This document shows, in pieces, positions 1 to 8,946 of a DNA stretch of 64,000 nucleotides. Location of the stretch: positions 1,364,001 to 1,428,000 of the forward strand of contig JAHRCV010000001.1 in assembly GCA_019083985.1 (NCBI GenBank), written 5' to 3'. The stretch comes from Rhizobiales bacterium TNE-4. Its GTDB lineage: Bacteria; Pseudomonadota; Alphaproteobacteria; Rhizobiales; Beijerinckiaceae. Made by a program: the position numbers and the translations under genes. Numbering within the stretch: position 1 is the first letter of the stretch; each line of letters opens with the position of its first letter. The notes under the pieces were generated by a model that saw nothing but the letters and a program-made list of their open reading frames with translations, had not been told where the DNA came from and did no database searches.

Positions 1-1116
1 TTCGAGCCAGCGATTGAGCTTGCCAGTTGGAATGCGGCGCGACCAGACTTCGGCAGCATCGAAACAAGCCTGCATCATCTTGTCGAGCCCCTGCCCGTTC
101 AGGCCTGAGACCGGCAGCACGGTGACACCGCGTAAATTCGAGAGCGTATGTTCAGCCTCATCGGCCAAGCGCTTCAACAAGGCCTGGCCATTGGGGACTT
201 GATCCCATTTATTCAACGCGATGATGATAGCGCGACCTTCGCGCTCGATCACGCCAAGAATAGCGAGGTCCTGCTTTTCGAACGGGATCGTTGCATCCAG
301 CAGCAGAATCACAACTTCAGCGAAACGCACCGCGCGCAAACCGTCGGCAACCGACAATTTCTCGAGCTTGTCTTCGACCTTAGAACGCTTGCGCATCCCC
401 GCCGTATCGAAGAGCTTCACCTTGCGGCCATGCCAGGTCCATTCGACGCCAATGGAGTCACGCGTAATGCCGGCTTCAGGCCCTGTCAGCAGACGCTCTT
501 CACCAATGAGGCGATTGATGAGTGTCGATTTGCCAGCGTTTGGGCGACCGACCACTGCGATGCGCAAAGGACGATCCGGATCATCTTCATCCGGTTGATC
601 CTCTGCGGGCTTGGCGGTGTGCTCGGGTAAGGCTTCGCGAATGGCGTCGTAAAGATCCGCCAGACCTTCGCCATGTTCGGCCGAGAACGGGATCGGATCA
701 CCGAGGCCGAGCGCATAGGCTTCCTGCGCTTCCATCATGCCCAGCTTGCCTTCCGCCTTGTTGGCGAGAAGAATCACGGGCTTGCCAGCGCGGCGAACAA
801 GTTGGGCGAAATGGCGATCCGCCGGTGTGATGCCGGTGCGCACATCGACCACAAAGATCACCGCATCGGCATCGAGCAGCGCCTCTTCCGTCTGGCGGCG
901 CATGCGACCGGCAAGCGTATCTTCCTGTGCCTCTTCGAGACCGGCCGTGTCGATCACGATGAAATCGAGATCGCCCAGATGCGCCTCACCTTCGCGGCGA
1001 TCGCGCGTGACACCCGGCTGGTCATCGACAAGCGCGAGCTTCTTGCCAACCAGACGGTTGAACAGCGTCGATTTGCCGACATTGGGTCGACCAATAATGG
1101 CGAGTGTAAAACTCAT
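1..1116 (-). CDS. der: GTPase Der (EngA), 3' end cut by window
   Basis: Double-domain GTPase needed for 50S ribosomal subunit maturation. The reading frame starts at the ATG at 1116-1114 and stays open to base 1, giving 372 residues; Der proteins are usually about 440-490 residues, so the C-terminal KH-like domain is truncated by the window edge. The first P-loop GRPNVGKST lies at residues 9-17 and a second P-loop GRPNAGKST near residue 190. Between the second G domain and the edge the chain reads [12 protein letters not shown], a typical Der junction into the KH domain. It lies 39 nt downstream of the YfgM-like gene on the same strand and is probably cotranscribed with it. Identification is secure; only the 3' end is unseen. 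Confidence 0.96.
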   Translation of the reverse strand, partial: MSFTLAIIGRPNVGKSTLFNRLVGKKLALVDDQPGVTRDRREGEAHLGDLDFIVIDTAGLEEAQEDTLAGRMRRQTEEALLDADAVIFVVDVRTGITPADRHFAQLVRRAGKPVILLANKAEGKLGMMEAQEAYALGLGDPIPFSAEHGEGLADLYDAIREALPEHTAKPAEDQPDEDDPDRPLRIAVVGRPNAGKSTLINRLIGEERLLTGPEAGITRDSIGVEWTWHGRKVKLFDTAGMRKRSKVEDKLEKLSVADGLRAVRFAEVVILLLDATIPFEKQDLAILGVIEREGRAIIIALNKWDQVPNGQALLKRLADEAEHTLSNLRGVTVLPVSGLNGQGLDKMMQACFDAAEVWSRRIPTGKLNRWLE

Positions 1117-1155
1117 AACCAACCTAAGCGCCTGATGGCGCAATGGACGTGCAGC

Positions 1156-1809
1156 TTATTTGGAAATCGGGCCGGACTTCACCAGACCGAGATAGAGATC
1201 GACGCGGCTCTTCAATTGCGGCGACGCATTCGCATCCGTCAGGATGGCGTCGAACTCTTTACCGGCCGCTTCATACTGCCCAGCCTTGAGCAAAGCGAGA
1301 CCAATCGCTTCGCGCGCGAGGCCCGACAAATCACTGCCGGAGAGCAGTGGTTGCAATTTGGTCCGCAGCGCATCCACCGTCGCATCATTCGACATCAGAA
1401 GGCCCGCGCGCAAACGTGCGAGATCCTGTGCGATCTTCGGCAGAGACGTATCGGCGGCGAGCGCGTCGAATGCGGCAATGCCCTTCTGCGCGTCGGTTGT
1501 GCCGAGTTCGGCGGCATCGCGCAGGCGCGCCAAGATGCGGTAGCCTGAAGCGCCCGTCTTTTCGAGCTCGCTCAGGATCTTCTGCGCTTCAGCCGGGCGG
1601 CCAGCGCGGCTTTCTTCTAAAGCCTGCTCGAACCGAGCGCCCGATTCCTGCGCCTTCTGCAGTTCCTGATGCTGGTAGTAGCGCCAGCCCGCGGTCCCGA
1701 GCACGATGATGAGCGCGGCGCCGATGAACAGGTTCTGGTACTTCTTAACGAGGTCGAGCGTCCGGTCGCGCCGGACTTCCTCCTCAATCTCGCGGAAAAT
1801 GTCGCTCAT
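1156..1809 (-). CDS. YfgM-like tetratricopeptide membrane protein
   Basis: A 217-residue protein with a charged cytoplasmic N-terminus (MSDIFREIEEEVRRDR), one membrane segment at about residues 27-46, and a helical alanine-rich periplasmic part of the TPR_21 (YfgM) type. In E. coli YfgM is an ancillary subunit of the SecYEG translocon that helps periplasmic chaperone traffic; that role is inferred here from family. It precedes der. In many proteobacteria bamB lies between yfgM and der; it is absent here. Confidence 0.8.
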   Translation of the reverse strand: MSDIFREIEEEVRRDRTLDLVKKYQNLFIGAALIIVLGTAGWRYYQHQELQKAQESGARFEQALEESRAGRPAEAQKILSELEKTGASGYRILARLRDAAELGTTDAQKGIAAFDALAADTSLPKIAQDLARLRAGLLMSNDATVDALRTKLQPLLSGSDLSGLAREAIGLALLKAGQYEAAGKEFDAILTDANASPQLKSRVDLYLGLVKSGPISK

Positions 1810-1907
1810 CGGTCTTTCGTCTTCAGGTCAGGCGGAACCATGGGCTCTAGGCCCCCGGCCCGTAAGAAAGGGTGCCGGGGGATTAGCATGGGCAGGCCGC
1901 CCCGTCA

Positions 1908-2489
1908 TCACCCGATGACAGAGACCCCGATCAACCAGCCATGGAGCTTGACCATGGCGCCATAGGCGATGGTGCCTGCGACAAGCGCGATCAGGTCACC
2001 CTTGCCGAAGCTGTTGGGCGCATAGGCGGCAATGGCGGCATCTTCGCCCCGCTTCTTCACCGCAATCCGGTCGTAGACGGCATAGGCCAGGAAGGCCCCG
2101 AACAGGATGATCGAGCCGAGATCGCCATTGGCGAGGAGATGGGCAAGGGCCCAGATCTTCACGGCCACCAGCATCGGGTGCTTCAGAACCCGCTTAAGCT
2201 TGCCAGCGGGCGCATAGGCGGCCGCAAGCGCGACAAAGGCAGGCCACATCAGGAGAAGCGTCAGATGCCGCAGCCCCGTGGGCGGGCTCCAGACGGGGAT
2301 CATGCCGGCAGCGCGATAATCGCCATAGCCCTTCACGATGAGGACGAAGCCGAACAAGGACACAATGCTATAGATCGCCTTGTAACGGACCTCCCCGAGC
2401 GAGACGATCATATCGCCCCGGCGCTCACGCAGGGTGGTGAAGACATGGGCTGCCATGAAAATAGCGAGGCCAGCCAGCATCAAAATCAT
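1908..2489 (-). CDS. nnrU: NnrU family membrane protein
   Basis: A 193-residue integral membrane protein with about six hydrophobic segments and the family hallmark around residues 100-125 (KHPMLVAVKIWALAHLLANG). NnrU-like proteins were first seen near nitrite/nitric oxide reductase genes in Rhodobacter and are related to isoprenoid-modifying membrane enzymes (the Z-ISO/NnrU superfamily). No nitrogen-oxide gene is visible nearby, so a denitrification role should not be assumed. Start is the ATG at 2489. Confidence 0.85.
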   Translation of the reverse strand: MILMLAGLAIFMAAHVFTTLRERRGDMIVSLGEVRYKAIYSIVSLFGFVLIVKGYGDYRAAGMIPVWSPPTGLRHLTLLLMWPAFVALAAAYAPAGKLKRVLKHPMLVAVKIWALAHLLANGDLGSIILFGAFLAYAVYDRIAVKKRGEDAAIAAYAPNSFGKGDLIALVAGTIAYGAMVKLHGWLIGVSVIG

Positions 2490-2556
2490 CTCGATCGCTC
2501 CGTTCGTGTCAGGCCGCTTCCGCTAGCACCCGCGCGGGGCGGCCGCAAATCATCGA

Positions 2557-3135
2557 TCAGAACCAGCCCGCGCCCTGATCCTTCATGCAGCTCTCGTAGG
2601 TCGGCCAAAACGCATCATTCTTCTCTGCTTTCTTGCCGAGCTTGGCGATCACCGCCTTGCGGCAATTACGGATGAGCGCAATGTTCGGATCGACCACCGG
2701 CGTCGGCGCATTGGCCGATAGGCTCGAACGCGCCGGTGCGGAGGGAACCGGCTTGGTCTTATTGCCCTCTTTTTTGGCCTGCGCGCTAAAAGCGGCAATG
2801 GCGGCTTTAGCCTCGGCCATCATCGCGGTGTCGGCGCAAAAGGCCTCTTTACCGCCAGCCGCCTTGATGAGGGCGCGTGGCTTTTCAACCGCGCCGAACG
2901 GCGCAAGCGCATCACGCAGCCCTTCGCGCGCCTCTTTCATTGCGCGCCGGACAGAATTTGGAACATCAAGACCACAGGCCTCGCGCGCCGCTTCCGCCAT
3001 TGCCAACGCCCGATATTGTCCACGCCACGCATCTGTGGCTGCATTCCAATCCGTCGCGGCCTGCGCTGGCAACACCGTTGCGCTCATAACGGCAAACCCC
3101 ACGCCGAGGATTATTTTTGCAACCTGAGATTTCAT
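2557..3135 (-). CDS. exported hypothetical protein
   Basis: A 192-residue protein with a clear Sec signal peptide (positive MKSQVAK, hydrophobic core, cleavage after AQA near residue 26). The mature part is alanine/lysine-rich with four cysteines (CGLD, CADT, CRKA, CMKD), likely forming two disulfides in the periplasm. The C-terminus ends GAGWF. I do not recognise the family. It stands alone on the minus strand between nnrU and the glutaminase remnant. Confidence 0.7.
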   Translation of the reverse strand: MKSQVAKIILGVGFAVMSATVLPAQAATDWNAATDAWRGQYRALAMAEAAREACGLDVPNSVRRAMKEAREGLRDALAPFGAVEKPRALIKAAGGKEAFCADTAMMAEAKAAIAAFSAQAKKEGNKTKPVPSAPARSSLSANAPTPVVDPNIALIRNCRKAVIAKLGKKAEKNDAFWPTYESCMKDQGAGWF

Positions 3136-3393
3136 TTAACTCTCCGATTCAACTAAAAGGCGCAACGCCACTGCCTCTCCGCTTTGTAATTCAGATTTCG
3201 ATTGCTGCAAATTCATCCATCTGCCCAAACTGAGCAAACGCGCCAATGTTCATGCGTTTCTGGCGCGCCTCAACTTTTCCCACCGGTCCGGCGTCCAATG
3301 CCGGTTCATGTTCCCTGTCGTGTCCCAGCGTTCCTCCCACGACAAGGAGGACTATCCACGCGATTTCATCCAAGCAGGCTAGGACATCAACGT

Positions 3394-3735
3394 GTGACAA
3401 CGAACGACCTCGCGACCATGGGTGCGACGCTTGCTGCCGGTGGCATCAATCCCCTGACACGCGACACCGTCATCGCAAGGGATCGCGTGCCGCACATCCT
3501 GGCGCAGATGACGATGGAGGGACTCTACAACGCATCCGGCGATTGGGCCTATACGGTAGGCTTGCCAAGCAAGAGCGGTGTCGGCGGCGGTCTTCTTGCT
3601 ATCGCACCCGGCCGCCTTGCGATTGCGGGATTTTCGCCGCCGCTCGATTCCGTCGGCAATAGTGTGCGTGCGCAGGCTGCGGTCGCGAGGGTTGCCAACA
3701 CGCTCGGTCTCAATCTCTATGCCGGACCGCCGTAA
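3394..3735 (+). pseudogene. glutaminase C-terminal remnant
   Basis: This frame encodes about 113 residues matching the last third of serine-type glutaminases (GlsA/YbgJ): DLATMGATLAAGG, then MTMEGLYNASGDWAY, then VGLPSKSGVGGG, and a conserved PPLDSVGNS before the C-terminus. The catalytic SxxK region and the N-terminal two thirds (about 200 residues) are missing. Just upstream, a different frame reads DFIQAG, a TAG stop, then DINV before the sequence shifts by two bases into this frame. That looks like a stop plus frameshift in a decaying gene. It probably yields no active enzyme. It marks the edge of an AT-richer, disturbed segment. Confidence 0.75.
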
Positions 3736-3868
3736 TGGAAAGCTGGCGCCACCAGCGCTGGCATTTTTGCGCTACTCAGTTAGGCGGCAAGAGACATACC
3801 CTATTTGCGGCAAATGTGACCCCAAGGTCCATAGCCGAAATTCAATCTACGCTTCATCTTTCTATCGT

Positions 3869-4843
3869 TTACCTCAAAATAATCTGGCTTGTTGCAATGG
3901 TACCTGAGGCTATGTCTTCAAAATGAACGCGAAGAATTCCATTACCGCAATTGACCATTAAATCCTCACTGCTGTCTAAATTAATACGAAGCAAGACATT
4001 GCCTATCAAATTGAGATTGTTCGCCCAACGTAAGGGAGCATTCCCCGTACGTGAAATCGCTCTCAGATTAATCGTGTCATCTCGGCTAAACCCTTTTATC
4101 GTGTCCGCAGAGTTATTGGACGAGTGAAGAGAATTCGCATAGTTCATCTTAAATCCAATATTCCCAACCTGAATCGTGTAAGTATCCGCACCGTTAGAGC
4201 TATCAACCTCAACGTGATCCGCCAAAGCCTCCAGCGTGACCTGATCATTGCCATCACCATCATTGACGGACAAAACATATCGTCGCGTTGCAACGACGTT
4301 TTTCGTAATCGAAATAACATCATTACCAGCGCCCGCCCGGATGGTACCAGTCCACAGTTCTGATGAAATCACGTCATTTCCGTCGCCGCCATCAATCAGA
4401 CCGCTCTCCCCTTCGTCCGTTATGTTATCCGCACCGGCGCCACCGAAAATGGTATCATTGCCGATGCCACCATCGATGAGGTCGTTACATACTGAACCTG
4501 TGATCGAGTCATTGCCTGACCCGCCATACATCGTGCAACAGCCAATCGCGGCACTTCCGTTCAACGTATCGTTACCGTCTTCACCCTTTAAGGAATTTGA
4601 CTGAACACCAACATAGACCGTCGGCCTCGCTATAGAGAGCTGATCATTACCGGCTCCGCCACTCAGATAATTTCGAACAAGTCCATAACCTGTAATGGTA
4701 TCGTCGCCTTGCCCACCCCGGAGTGAATTTACAGGTGAAACAACACCATTAAATCGAAAACCAATCCATCCGCCGCCCGGACGGGCCTCATCCTCGACCC
4801 ATGCATCGTACCGGTTCCCAGAGTTTAAAAATCTTACGGGCAT
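3869..4843 (-). CDS. RTX-type calcium-binding repeat protein
   Basis: A 324-residue protein with about eight glycine/aspartate nonapeptide repeats between residues 43 and 205 (GGQGDDTI, GGAGNDQL, GEDGNDTL, GGSGNDSI, GGIGNDTI, GGAGADNI, GGDGNDVI, AGAGNDVI). These form the Ca-binding parallel beta-roll of type I secreted proteins. There is no N-terminal signal peptide, as expected for type I export through a C-terminal signal, but no type I secretion genes are in the window. No catalytic domain is visible; the last 120 residues lack repeats. The gene is AT-richer than its neighbours, suggesting horizontal acquisition. Start ATG 4843 follows an AGGAGA ribosome site. Confidence 0.85.
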   Translation of the reverse strand: MPVRFLNSGNRYDAWVEDEARPGGGWIGFRFNGVVSPVNSLRGGQGDDTITGYGLVRNYLSGGAGNDQLSIARPTVYVGVQSNSLKGEDGNDTLNGSAAIGCCTMYGGSGNDSITGSVCNDLIDGGIGNDTIFGGAGADNITDEGESGLIDGGDGNDVISSELWTGTIRAGAGNDVISITKNVVATRRYVLSVNDGDGNDQVTLEALADHVEVDSSNGADTYTIQVGNIGFKMNYANSLHSSNNSADTIKGFSRDDTINLRAISRTGNAPLRWANNLNLIGNVLLRINLDSSEDLMVNCGNGILRVHFEDIASGTIATSQIILR

Positions 4844-5026
4844 AACAATCTCCTGCGCTAATCGCGCCTCAATGTTGAAAAGTGTCTTGAATCAAGAAAG
4901 ATGCTCGCGCCGATGCAATCTTTTTATGCATCGTTGAAGCGGAATTTAGGCTTAGGTCAATGTAAGAGCCCCACACAGCGGCGGGACCCGCATCAAGGAT
5001 GACCCGCATCTCTGAGGACCCTAGCA

Positions 5027-5143
5027 ATGGAAGGAACGAAAAGCGTCACACACATCCAGCGTGAGGACGAAATATCGGATAACGCAACTGACACCGTGAA
5101 GGTGTATGACATCCAAGATATTGTCAATCACAACGACCAATGA
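5027..5143 (+). CDS. possible 38-residue small protein
   Basis: An ATG at 5027 opens 38 codons ending in TGA at 5141-5143. A GAGGA sequence at 5014-5018 gives an eight-base spacing to the start, which is a good ribosome site. The product is polar and acidic (MEGTKSVTHIQREDEISD... ending VNHNDQ), with no cysteine and no hydrophobic segment. I do not recognise it. It could be a small protein of the imported segment or a chance frame; no neighbouring maturase or exporter supports a peptide-natural-product role. Confidence 0.35.
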   Translation: MEGTKSVTHIQREDEISDNATDTVKVYDIQDIVNHNDQ

Positions 5144-5316
5144 TTATTCGGCTTAAGGGTTCTCCCTCATGCGTGCACAGGACTCTTTGCAATCGTGTCA
5201 AGACAACTTGGCATCAGATTACAACGAATGCGCATTGCCCATCTACGCCTCACACTTGTAAGACTGCGAGAGGCGATGATGCGATTAAAAAACGCACCCA
5301 TCAAAACGGTAATCCA

Positions 5317-5344
5317 TTGACTATACAGGGTAATTCTATATTAT
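5317..5344 (+). promoter_or_regulatory. sigma70-like promoter, possibly leaderless transcript
   Basis: TTGACT at 5317-5322 and TATTAT at 5339-5344 are separated by 16 bases, close to the housekeeping consensus. A start of transcription seven or so bases after the -10 falls at about 5350-5352, which is the GTG start codon of the TrhO-RluA gene. No Shine-Dalgarno sequence precedes that GTG. A leaderless mRNA is therefore inferred. Confidence 0.5.
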
Positions 5345-5351
5345 TTTCACC

Positions 5352-7166
5352 GTGAAACACGTGTCAAATACCGATCCTGCGCTGCCCATCGTCAACATTG
5401 CAGCTTACCGGTTCGCCCCTCTGCAAGAATTGCAGTCGCTGCGCACCGAACTGCTGGCCTTCTGCAGCGCCCACCACCTTCGTGGCACAATTTTACTGAG
5501 CACCGAGGGGATCAATCTTTTTGTCGCAGGTGATGACGCGGCGATCGAAAGCCTTTTGACCCGCCTCCGCGCGATCCCCGGCCTCGAGCCGCTGACGGCC
5601 AAATATAGTTACACCGCCACGCAACCGTTCCGCCGCATGCTCGTCCGGATCAAGCGTGAGATTATCGCTTTTGGCGTTCCAGGCATCGACCCCGCTCAGC
5701 GCACCTCGCCCAAGATTGCCCCCAGCCAATTAAAAGCTTGGCTGGACGAAGGCCGCCAAATCACGCTGCTCGATACGCGCAACGATTATGAGGTAAAACT
5801 CGGCACTTTCGAAAATGCGCTGCCTGCCGGCGTCGATCATTTCCGTGATTTCCCTGCAGCCGTGGCGAAACTACCAGAAAAGCTCAAAGACGAGACGATC
5901 GTGATGTTCTGCACCGGGGGCATACGCTGCGAAAAGGCGGGCCCCTATATGGAGTCGCAGGGCTTTCGCCATGTGCTGCAGCTGGATGGCGGCATCCTCA
6001 AATATTTCGAAGAGTGTGGCGGCGCGCATTATCGCGGCGATTGTTTTGTCTTCGATCAACGTGTTGGCGTCGATCCATCGCTGCACATGTCCGATGCGGC
6101 ACAATGCTTCAATTGCCTCTCACCGCTCACGGCCGAAGAGCAGCGTGACCCGCGCTATGTGCCCGGGCAATCCTGCCCCTGGTGTTACCGCACCGATCAA
6201 GAACAGGCGGCGGAGCGTCTCCAATCGCGCAATCGCGCAATCCAAGCGGCCATGGATCCCCTGCCCGGCAGCGTGCCTGCTGATATCTTCCGTCCCTTGC
6301 GGGTGCCGCAGGAATGCGACGGCCTTACCGTGCTTCAAACCTTCACACGTTTGCTCGCTCATCGCTCAGTGCATTATTGGGCTGAAGAATGTCTAGCGGG
6401 CAATATTCTCAATTCAGAGCATCAGAGGCTCGATGCTGACGCTCCCGTCCGTGCGGGTGATCATCTCCTGCATCGACACCCCCAGATGATTGAGCCCGAT
6501 GTCGCACGCGACGTTACGGTGCTCTATGAAGATGAAGCGCTGGTTGTTCTTAACAAGCCTGCGCCCTTGCCGATGCATGCGGGTGGCCGGTTCACGCGGA
6601 ATACGCTGCAGCAATTGCTCGATACCGTATATAGACCCCAGAAGCTCAAACCCGCACATCGGCTGGACGCCAACACCACTGGCCTCGTCATTGCTGCGCG
6701 CAACCGTCACTTTGCTGGACGTTTGCAAACAGCCTTTGCGGAAGGACGCGTCAGCAAGACTTATTTGGTGCGCGTGCAGGGCCATCCGTCGCAAGACGAG
6801 TTTCGCTGTGATGCTCCGATTGGTCGTGAGCCCGGCGCTTCGGGAACGCGCGAGGTTGATGAACGGGACGGCGCGGAGGCGACGACACTCTTCACCGTGC
6901 TTGAACGCTCAGCCGACGGCACGAGCCTGCTTGAAGCAAAGCCCTTGACCGGCCGGACCAACCAAATACGGATCCATTGCGCCTTTCTCGGTTTTGCCGT
7001 CGTCGGTGATGCGGCTTATGGCGCGGATGACACCTTGCCGCGGCTCACCAAAAATATCGACGAGCCACCGCTCTGTCTGCACGCGTGGCAAATCGAATTT
7101 TCTCATCCGGCCAATGGTGAGCGCGTAAGCTTTATAGCGCCGCCACCCGATTGGGCCAAGCGCTAG
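5352..7166 (+). CDS. TrhO (tRNA U34 hydroxylase)-RluA pseudouridine synthase fusion
   Basis: A 604-residue chain joining two RNA-modification enzymes. Residues 1-285 are a TrhO/YceA protein: an acylphosphatase-like N-domain, a rhodanese domain with CTGGIRCEK (active-site Cys187 expected) and a four-cysteine zinc-like site (Cys252, 255, 275, 278). TrhO makes 5-hydroxyuridine at tRNA position 34. After a linker, residues 315-600 are an RluA-family pseudouridine synthase with an S4-like start and catalytic Asp439 in HRLDANTTGL, plus the family tail GRTNQIRIHCAFLGFAVVGD. RluA-type enzymes act on rRNA or tRNA; the exact target cannot be told. No stop or frameshift separates the halves. Start GTG 5352 is uncertain; GTG 5361 is an alternative. 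Confidence 0.9.
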   Translation: MKHVSNTDPALPIVNIAAYRFAPLQELQSLRTELLAFCSAHHLRGTILLSTEGINLFVAGDDAAIESLLTRLRAIPGLEPLTAKYSYTATQPFRRMLVRIKREIIAFGVPGIDPAQRTSPKIAPSQLKAWLDEGRQITLLDTRNDYEVKLGTFENALPAGVDHFRDFPAAVAKLPEKLKDETIVMFCTGGIRCEKAGPYMESQGFRHVLQLDGGILKYFEECGGAHYRGDCFVFDQRVGVDPSLHMSDAAQCFNCLSPLTAEEQRDPRYVPGQSCPWCYRTDQEQAAERLQSRNRAIQAAMDPLPGSVPADIFRPLRVPQECDGLTVLQTFTRLLAHRSVHYWAEECLAGNILNSEHQRLDADAPVRAGDHLLHRHPQMIEPDVARDVTVLYEDEALVVLNKPAPLPMHAGGRFTRNTLQQLLDTVYRPQKLKPAHRLDANTTGLVIAARNRHFAGRLQTAFAEGRVSKTYLVRVQGHPSQDEFRCDAPIGREPGASGTREVDERDGAEATTLFTVLERSADGTSLLEAKPLTGRTNQIRIHCAFLGFAVVGDAAYGADDTLPRLTKNIDEPPLCLHAWQIEFSHPANGERVSFIAPPPDWAKR

Positions 7167-7190
7167 ACCCTTTCGATCAGCGGATGTCCT

Positions 7191-7370
7191 GCCGGCGTGC
7201 CGCGCCGTCGCCAGCCGCTCGCGTCAGGCGCGCGGCGTTCGGACCTCAAAACGATTCACACGATCGTTTTGCCGGCGCGTTGCGCCGTCGCAAGCCGCTC
7301 GCTTCAGGCTCGCGGCGTTCGGACCTCAAAACGATTCACACGATCGTTTTGCCGGCGCGTTGCGCCGTCG
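7191..7370. repeat. tandem 80-bp hairpin repeat
   Basis: Two consecutive 80-bp units (7211-7290 and 7291-7370) are nearly identical, preceded by a diverged partial copy from 7191. Each unit contains AAAACGAT-TCACACG-ATCGTTTT, a perfect 8-bp inverted repeat with a 7-base loop whose T-run would terminate transcription on either strand. A second GC-rich hairpin, GGCGC-GTT-GCGCC, follows. The array lies exactly between two convergent genes (TrhO-RluA and guaA), so it likely serves as a doubled bidirectional terminator. It may also be a REP/palindromic repeat family of this genome. Confidence 0.8.
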
Positions 7371-7374
7371 GTCC

Positions 7375-8934
7375 TCACTCCCACTCGATCGTGCCGGGTG
7401 GCTTCGACGTCACGTCATAGACAACGCGGTTAATGCCCTTCACCTCATTGATGATGCGGGTGGCGACGCGGCCCAAAAAGCCCATGTCAAAGGGGAAGAA
7501 ATCGGCCGTCATACCATCGACCGACGTCACCGCGCGCAGCGCACAGACGTGATCATAGGTGCGGCCATCGCCCATCACGCCAACTGTCCGCACCGGGAGA
7601 AGGACCGCGAAGGCTTGCCAGATATCGTCATACAAACCGGCGCGGCGGATTTCCTCCAGATAGATTTCATCAGCCAGCCGCAGAATATCGGCCTTTTCTT
7701 TGGTGATTGCGCCAGGAATGCGAATGGCGAGGCCCGGACCCGGGAAAGGATGACGCCCCACAAAGGCCTCGGGCAGGCCAAGTTCGCGGCCGAGCGCGCG
7801 CACTTCGTCCTTGAACAATTCACGCAGCGGCTCGACAAGTTTCATCTTCATGCGCGCGGGCAAACCGCCGACATTATGATGCGATTTGATCGTGACGGAC
7901 GGCCCACCCGTGAACGACACGCTTTCGATCACATCAGGATAGAGCGTGCCCTGAGCGAGAAAATCTGCGCCGCCGATCTTCTTCGCCTCTTCGTCGAACA
8001 CGTCGATGAAGAGCTTGCCAATCGTCTTGCGCTTCACTTCCGGATCGCTGACGCCATCAAGCGCGTCGAGAAAGAGCTTCTCCGCGTCCACATGGACAAG
8101 CGGGATGTTATAGTGATCCTTGAACAGCGCGACGACCTTTTTCGCCTCGCCCAGACGCAACAGGCCATGATCGACGAAGACGCAGGTCAGCTGATCACCG
8201 ATCGCTTCATGAATGAGGACGGCAGCGACAGCGGAGTCCACGCCACCAGAGAGGCCGCAGATCACACGGCCCTTACCAACCTGCGCGCGGATGCGTTCGA
8301 TCGCTTCCTCGCGGAATGCCTTCATCGACCAATCGCCAGTGCAACCAGCGACTTTGCGAACAAAGTTGCGCAAGAGCGCTGCGCCATGCGGCGTGTGCAC
8401 CACTTCGGGATGGAATTGCACACCGTAAAATTTCTTCGCTTCATTCGCGACAGCGGCGAAAGGCGCATTTTCAGAGGTCGCGACAACTTCAAAGCCGTCT
8501 GGCAGTTTCGTCACACGATCGCCATGGCTCATCCAGACCGGATAATTCTCACCAACGCGCCAAACATCGTGGAACAGCGCGCAATCTTTTTTGACCGTGA
8601 CTTCGGCACGGCCGAATTCGCGATGGTGACCCGCTTCAACCTGTCCACCCAGCTGCGCTGCCATCGTCTGCTCGCCATAGCAGATACCAAGCACCGGCAC
8701 GCCGGCATCGAACACGGCCTGTGGCGCGCGCGGCGATTGATTTTCCGTCACCGAAGCAGGGCCACCTGACAGAATGACCGCTTTCGGCTTCATGTCATGG
8801 AAGGCTTTTTCAGCGGACTGAAACGGCACAATCTCGGAATAGACGCCTTCTTCGCGCACGCGGCGAGCGATGAGCTGGGTCACCTGCGAGCCGAAATCGA
8901 TAATGAGGATTTTGTCGTGAATGGCGTCAGTCAT
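7375..8934 (-). CDS. guaA: GMP synthase (glutamine-hydrolysing)
   Basis: Converts XMP, ATP and glutamine to GMP, the last step of guanine nucleotide synthesis. The 519-residue length is standard. The N-terminal class I amidotransferase domain carries Cys85 in LGICYGEQT and the downstream histidine/glutamate pair (FHPEVVHT). The ATP pyrophosphatase domain has the P-loop SGGVDS near residue 228, and the C-terminal dimerisation domain ends PPGTIEWE, the usual GuaA terminus. It is the third gene of guaB-rsmB-guaA, 12 nt after rsmB. Confidence 0.98.
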   Translation of the reverse strand: MTDAIHDKILIIDFGSQVTQLIARRVREEGVYSEIVPFQSAEKAFHDMKPKAVILSGGPASVTENQSPRAPQAVFDAGVPVLGICYGEQTMAAQLGGQVEAGHHREFGRAEVTVKKDCALFHDVWRVGENYPVWMSHGDRVTKLPDGFEVVATSENAPFAAVANEAKKFYGVQFHPEVVHTPHGAALLRNFVRKVAGCTGDWSMKAFREEAIERIRAQVGKGRVICGLSGGVDSAVAAVLIHEAIGDQLTCVFVDHGLLRLGEAKKVVALFKDHYNIPLVHVDAEKLFLDALDGVSDPEVKRKTIGKLFIDVFDEEAKKIGGADFLAQGTLYPDVIESVSFTGGPSVTIKSHHNVGGLPARMKMKLVEPLRELFKDEVRALGRELGLPEAFVGRHPFPGPGLAIRIPGAITKEKADILRLADEIYLEEIRRAGLYDDIWQAFAVLLPVRTVGVMGDGRTYDHVCALRAVTSVDGMTADFFPFDMGFLGRVATRIINEVKGINRVVYDVTSKPPGTIEWE

Positions 8935-8946
8935 AGCGGCGATCCG

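Larger units (their letters stand above)
4844..5351. other. AT-rich intergenic segment, about 500 bp
   Basis: This gap separates the divergently read RTX gene (minus) and the TrhO-RluA fusion (plus). Its base composition is clearly lower in GC than the flanks. It holds a plausible 38-codon frame (5027-5143) and a good sigma70-type promoter (5317-5344). A further 71-codon plus frame from 5140 overlaps both, but its residue content (many C, H, T, P) looks non-coding. Confidence 0.6.

Noticed and set aside
3140-3384. An open plus frame upstream of the glutaminase remnant ending DYPRDFIQAG and TAG
   Set aside because: Its last residues may be decayed glutaminase, but the rest does not match the family and has no start codon.
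5140-5355. A 71-codon frame overlapping both the 38-codon frame and the fusion gene by 4 nt
   Set aside because: The overlaps look like coupling, but residues are C/H/T/P-rich, there is no own ribosome site and it covers the predicted promoter.
7211-7370. Possible CRISPR-like array
   Set aside because: Only two direct copies, 80 bp each, with no spacers and no cas genes.
7360-8769. A 469-codon open frame on the plus strand opposite guaA
   Set aside because: It is an antisense shadow of a high-GC gene; the product is H/R-rich with no recognisable domain and guaA is certain.
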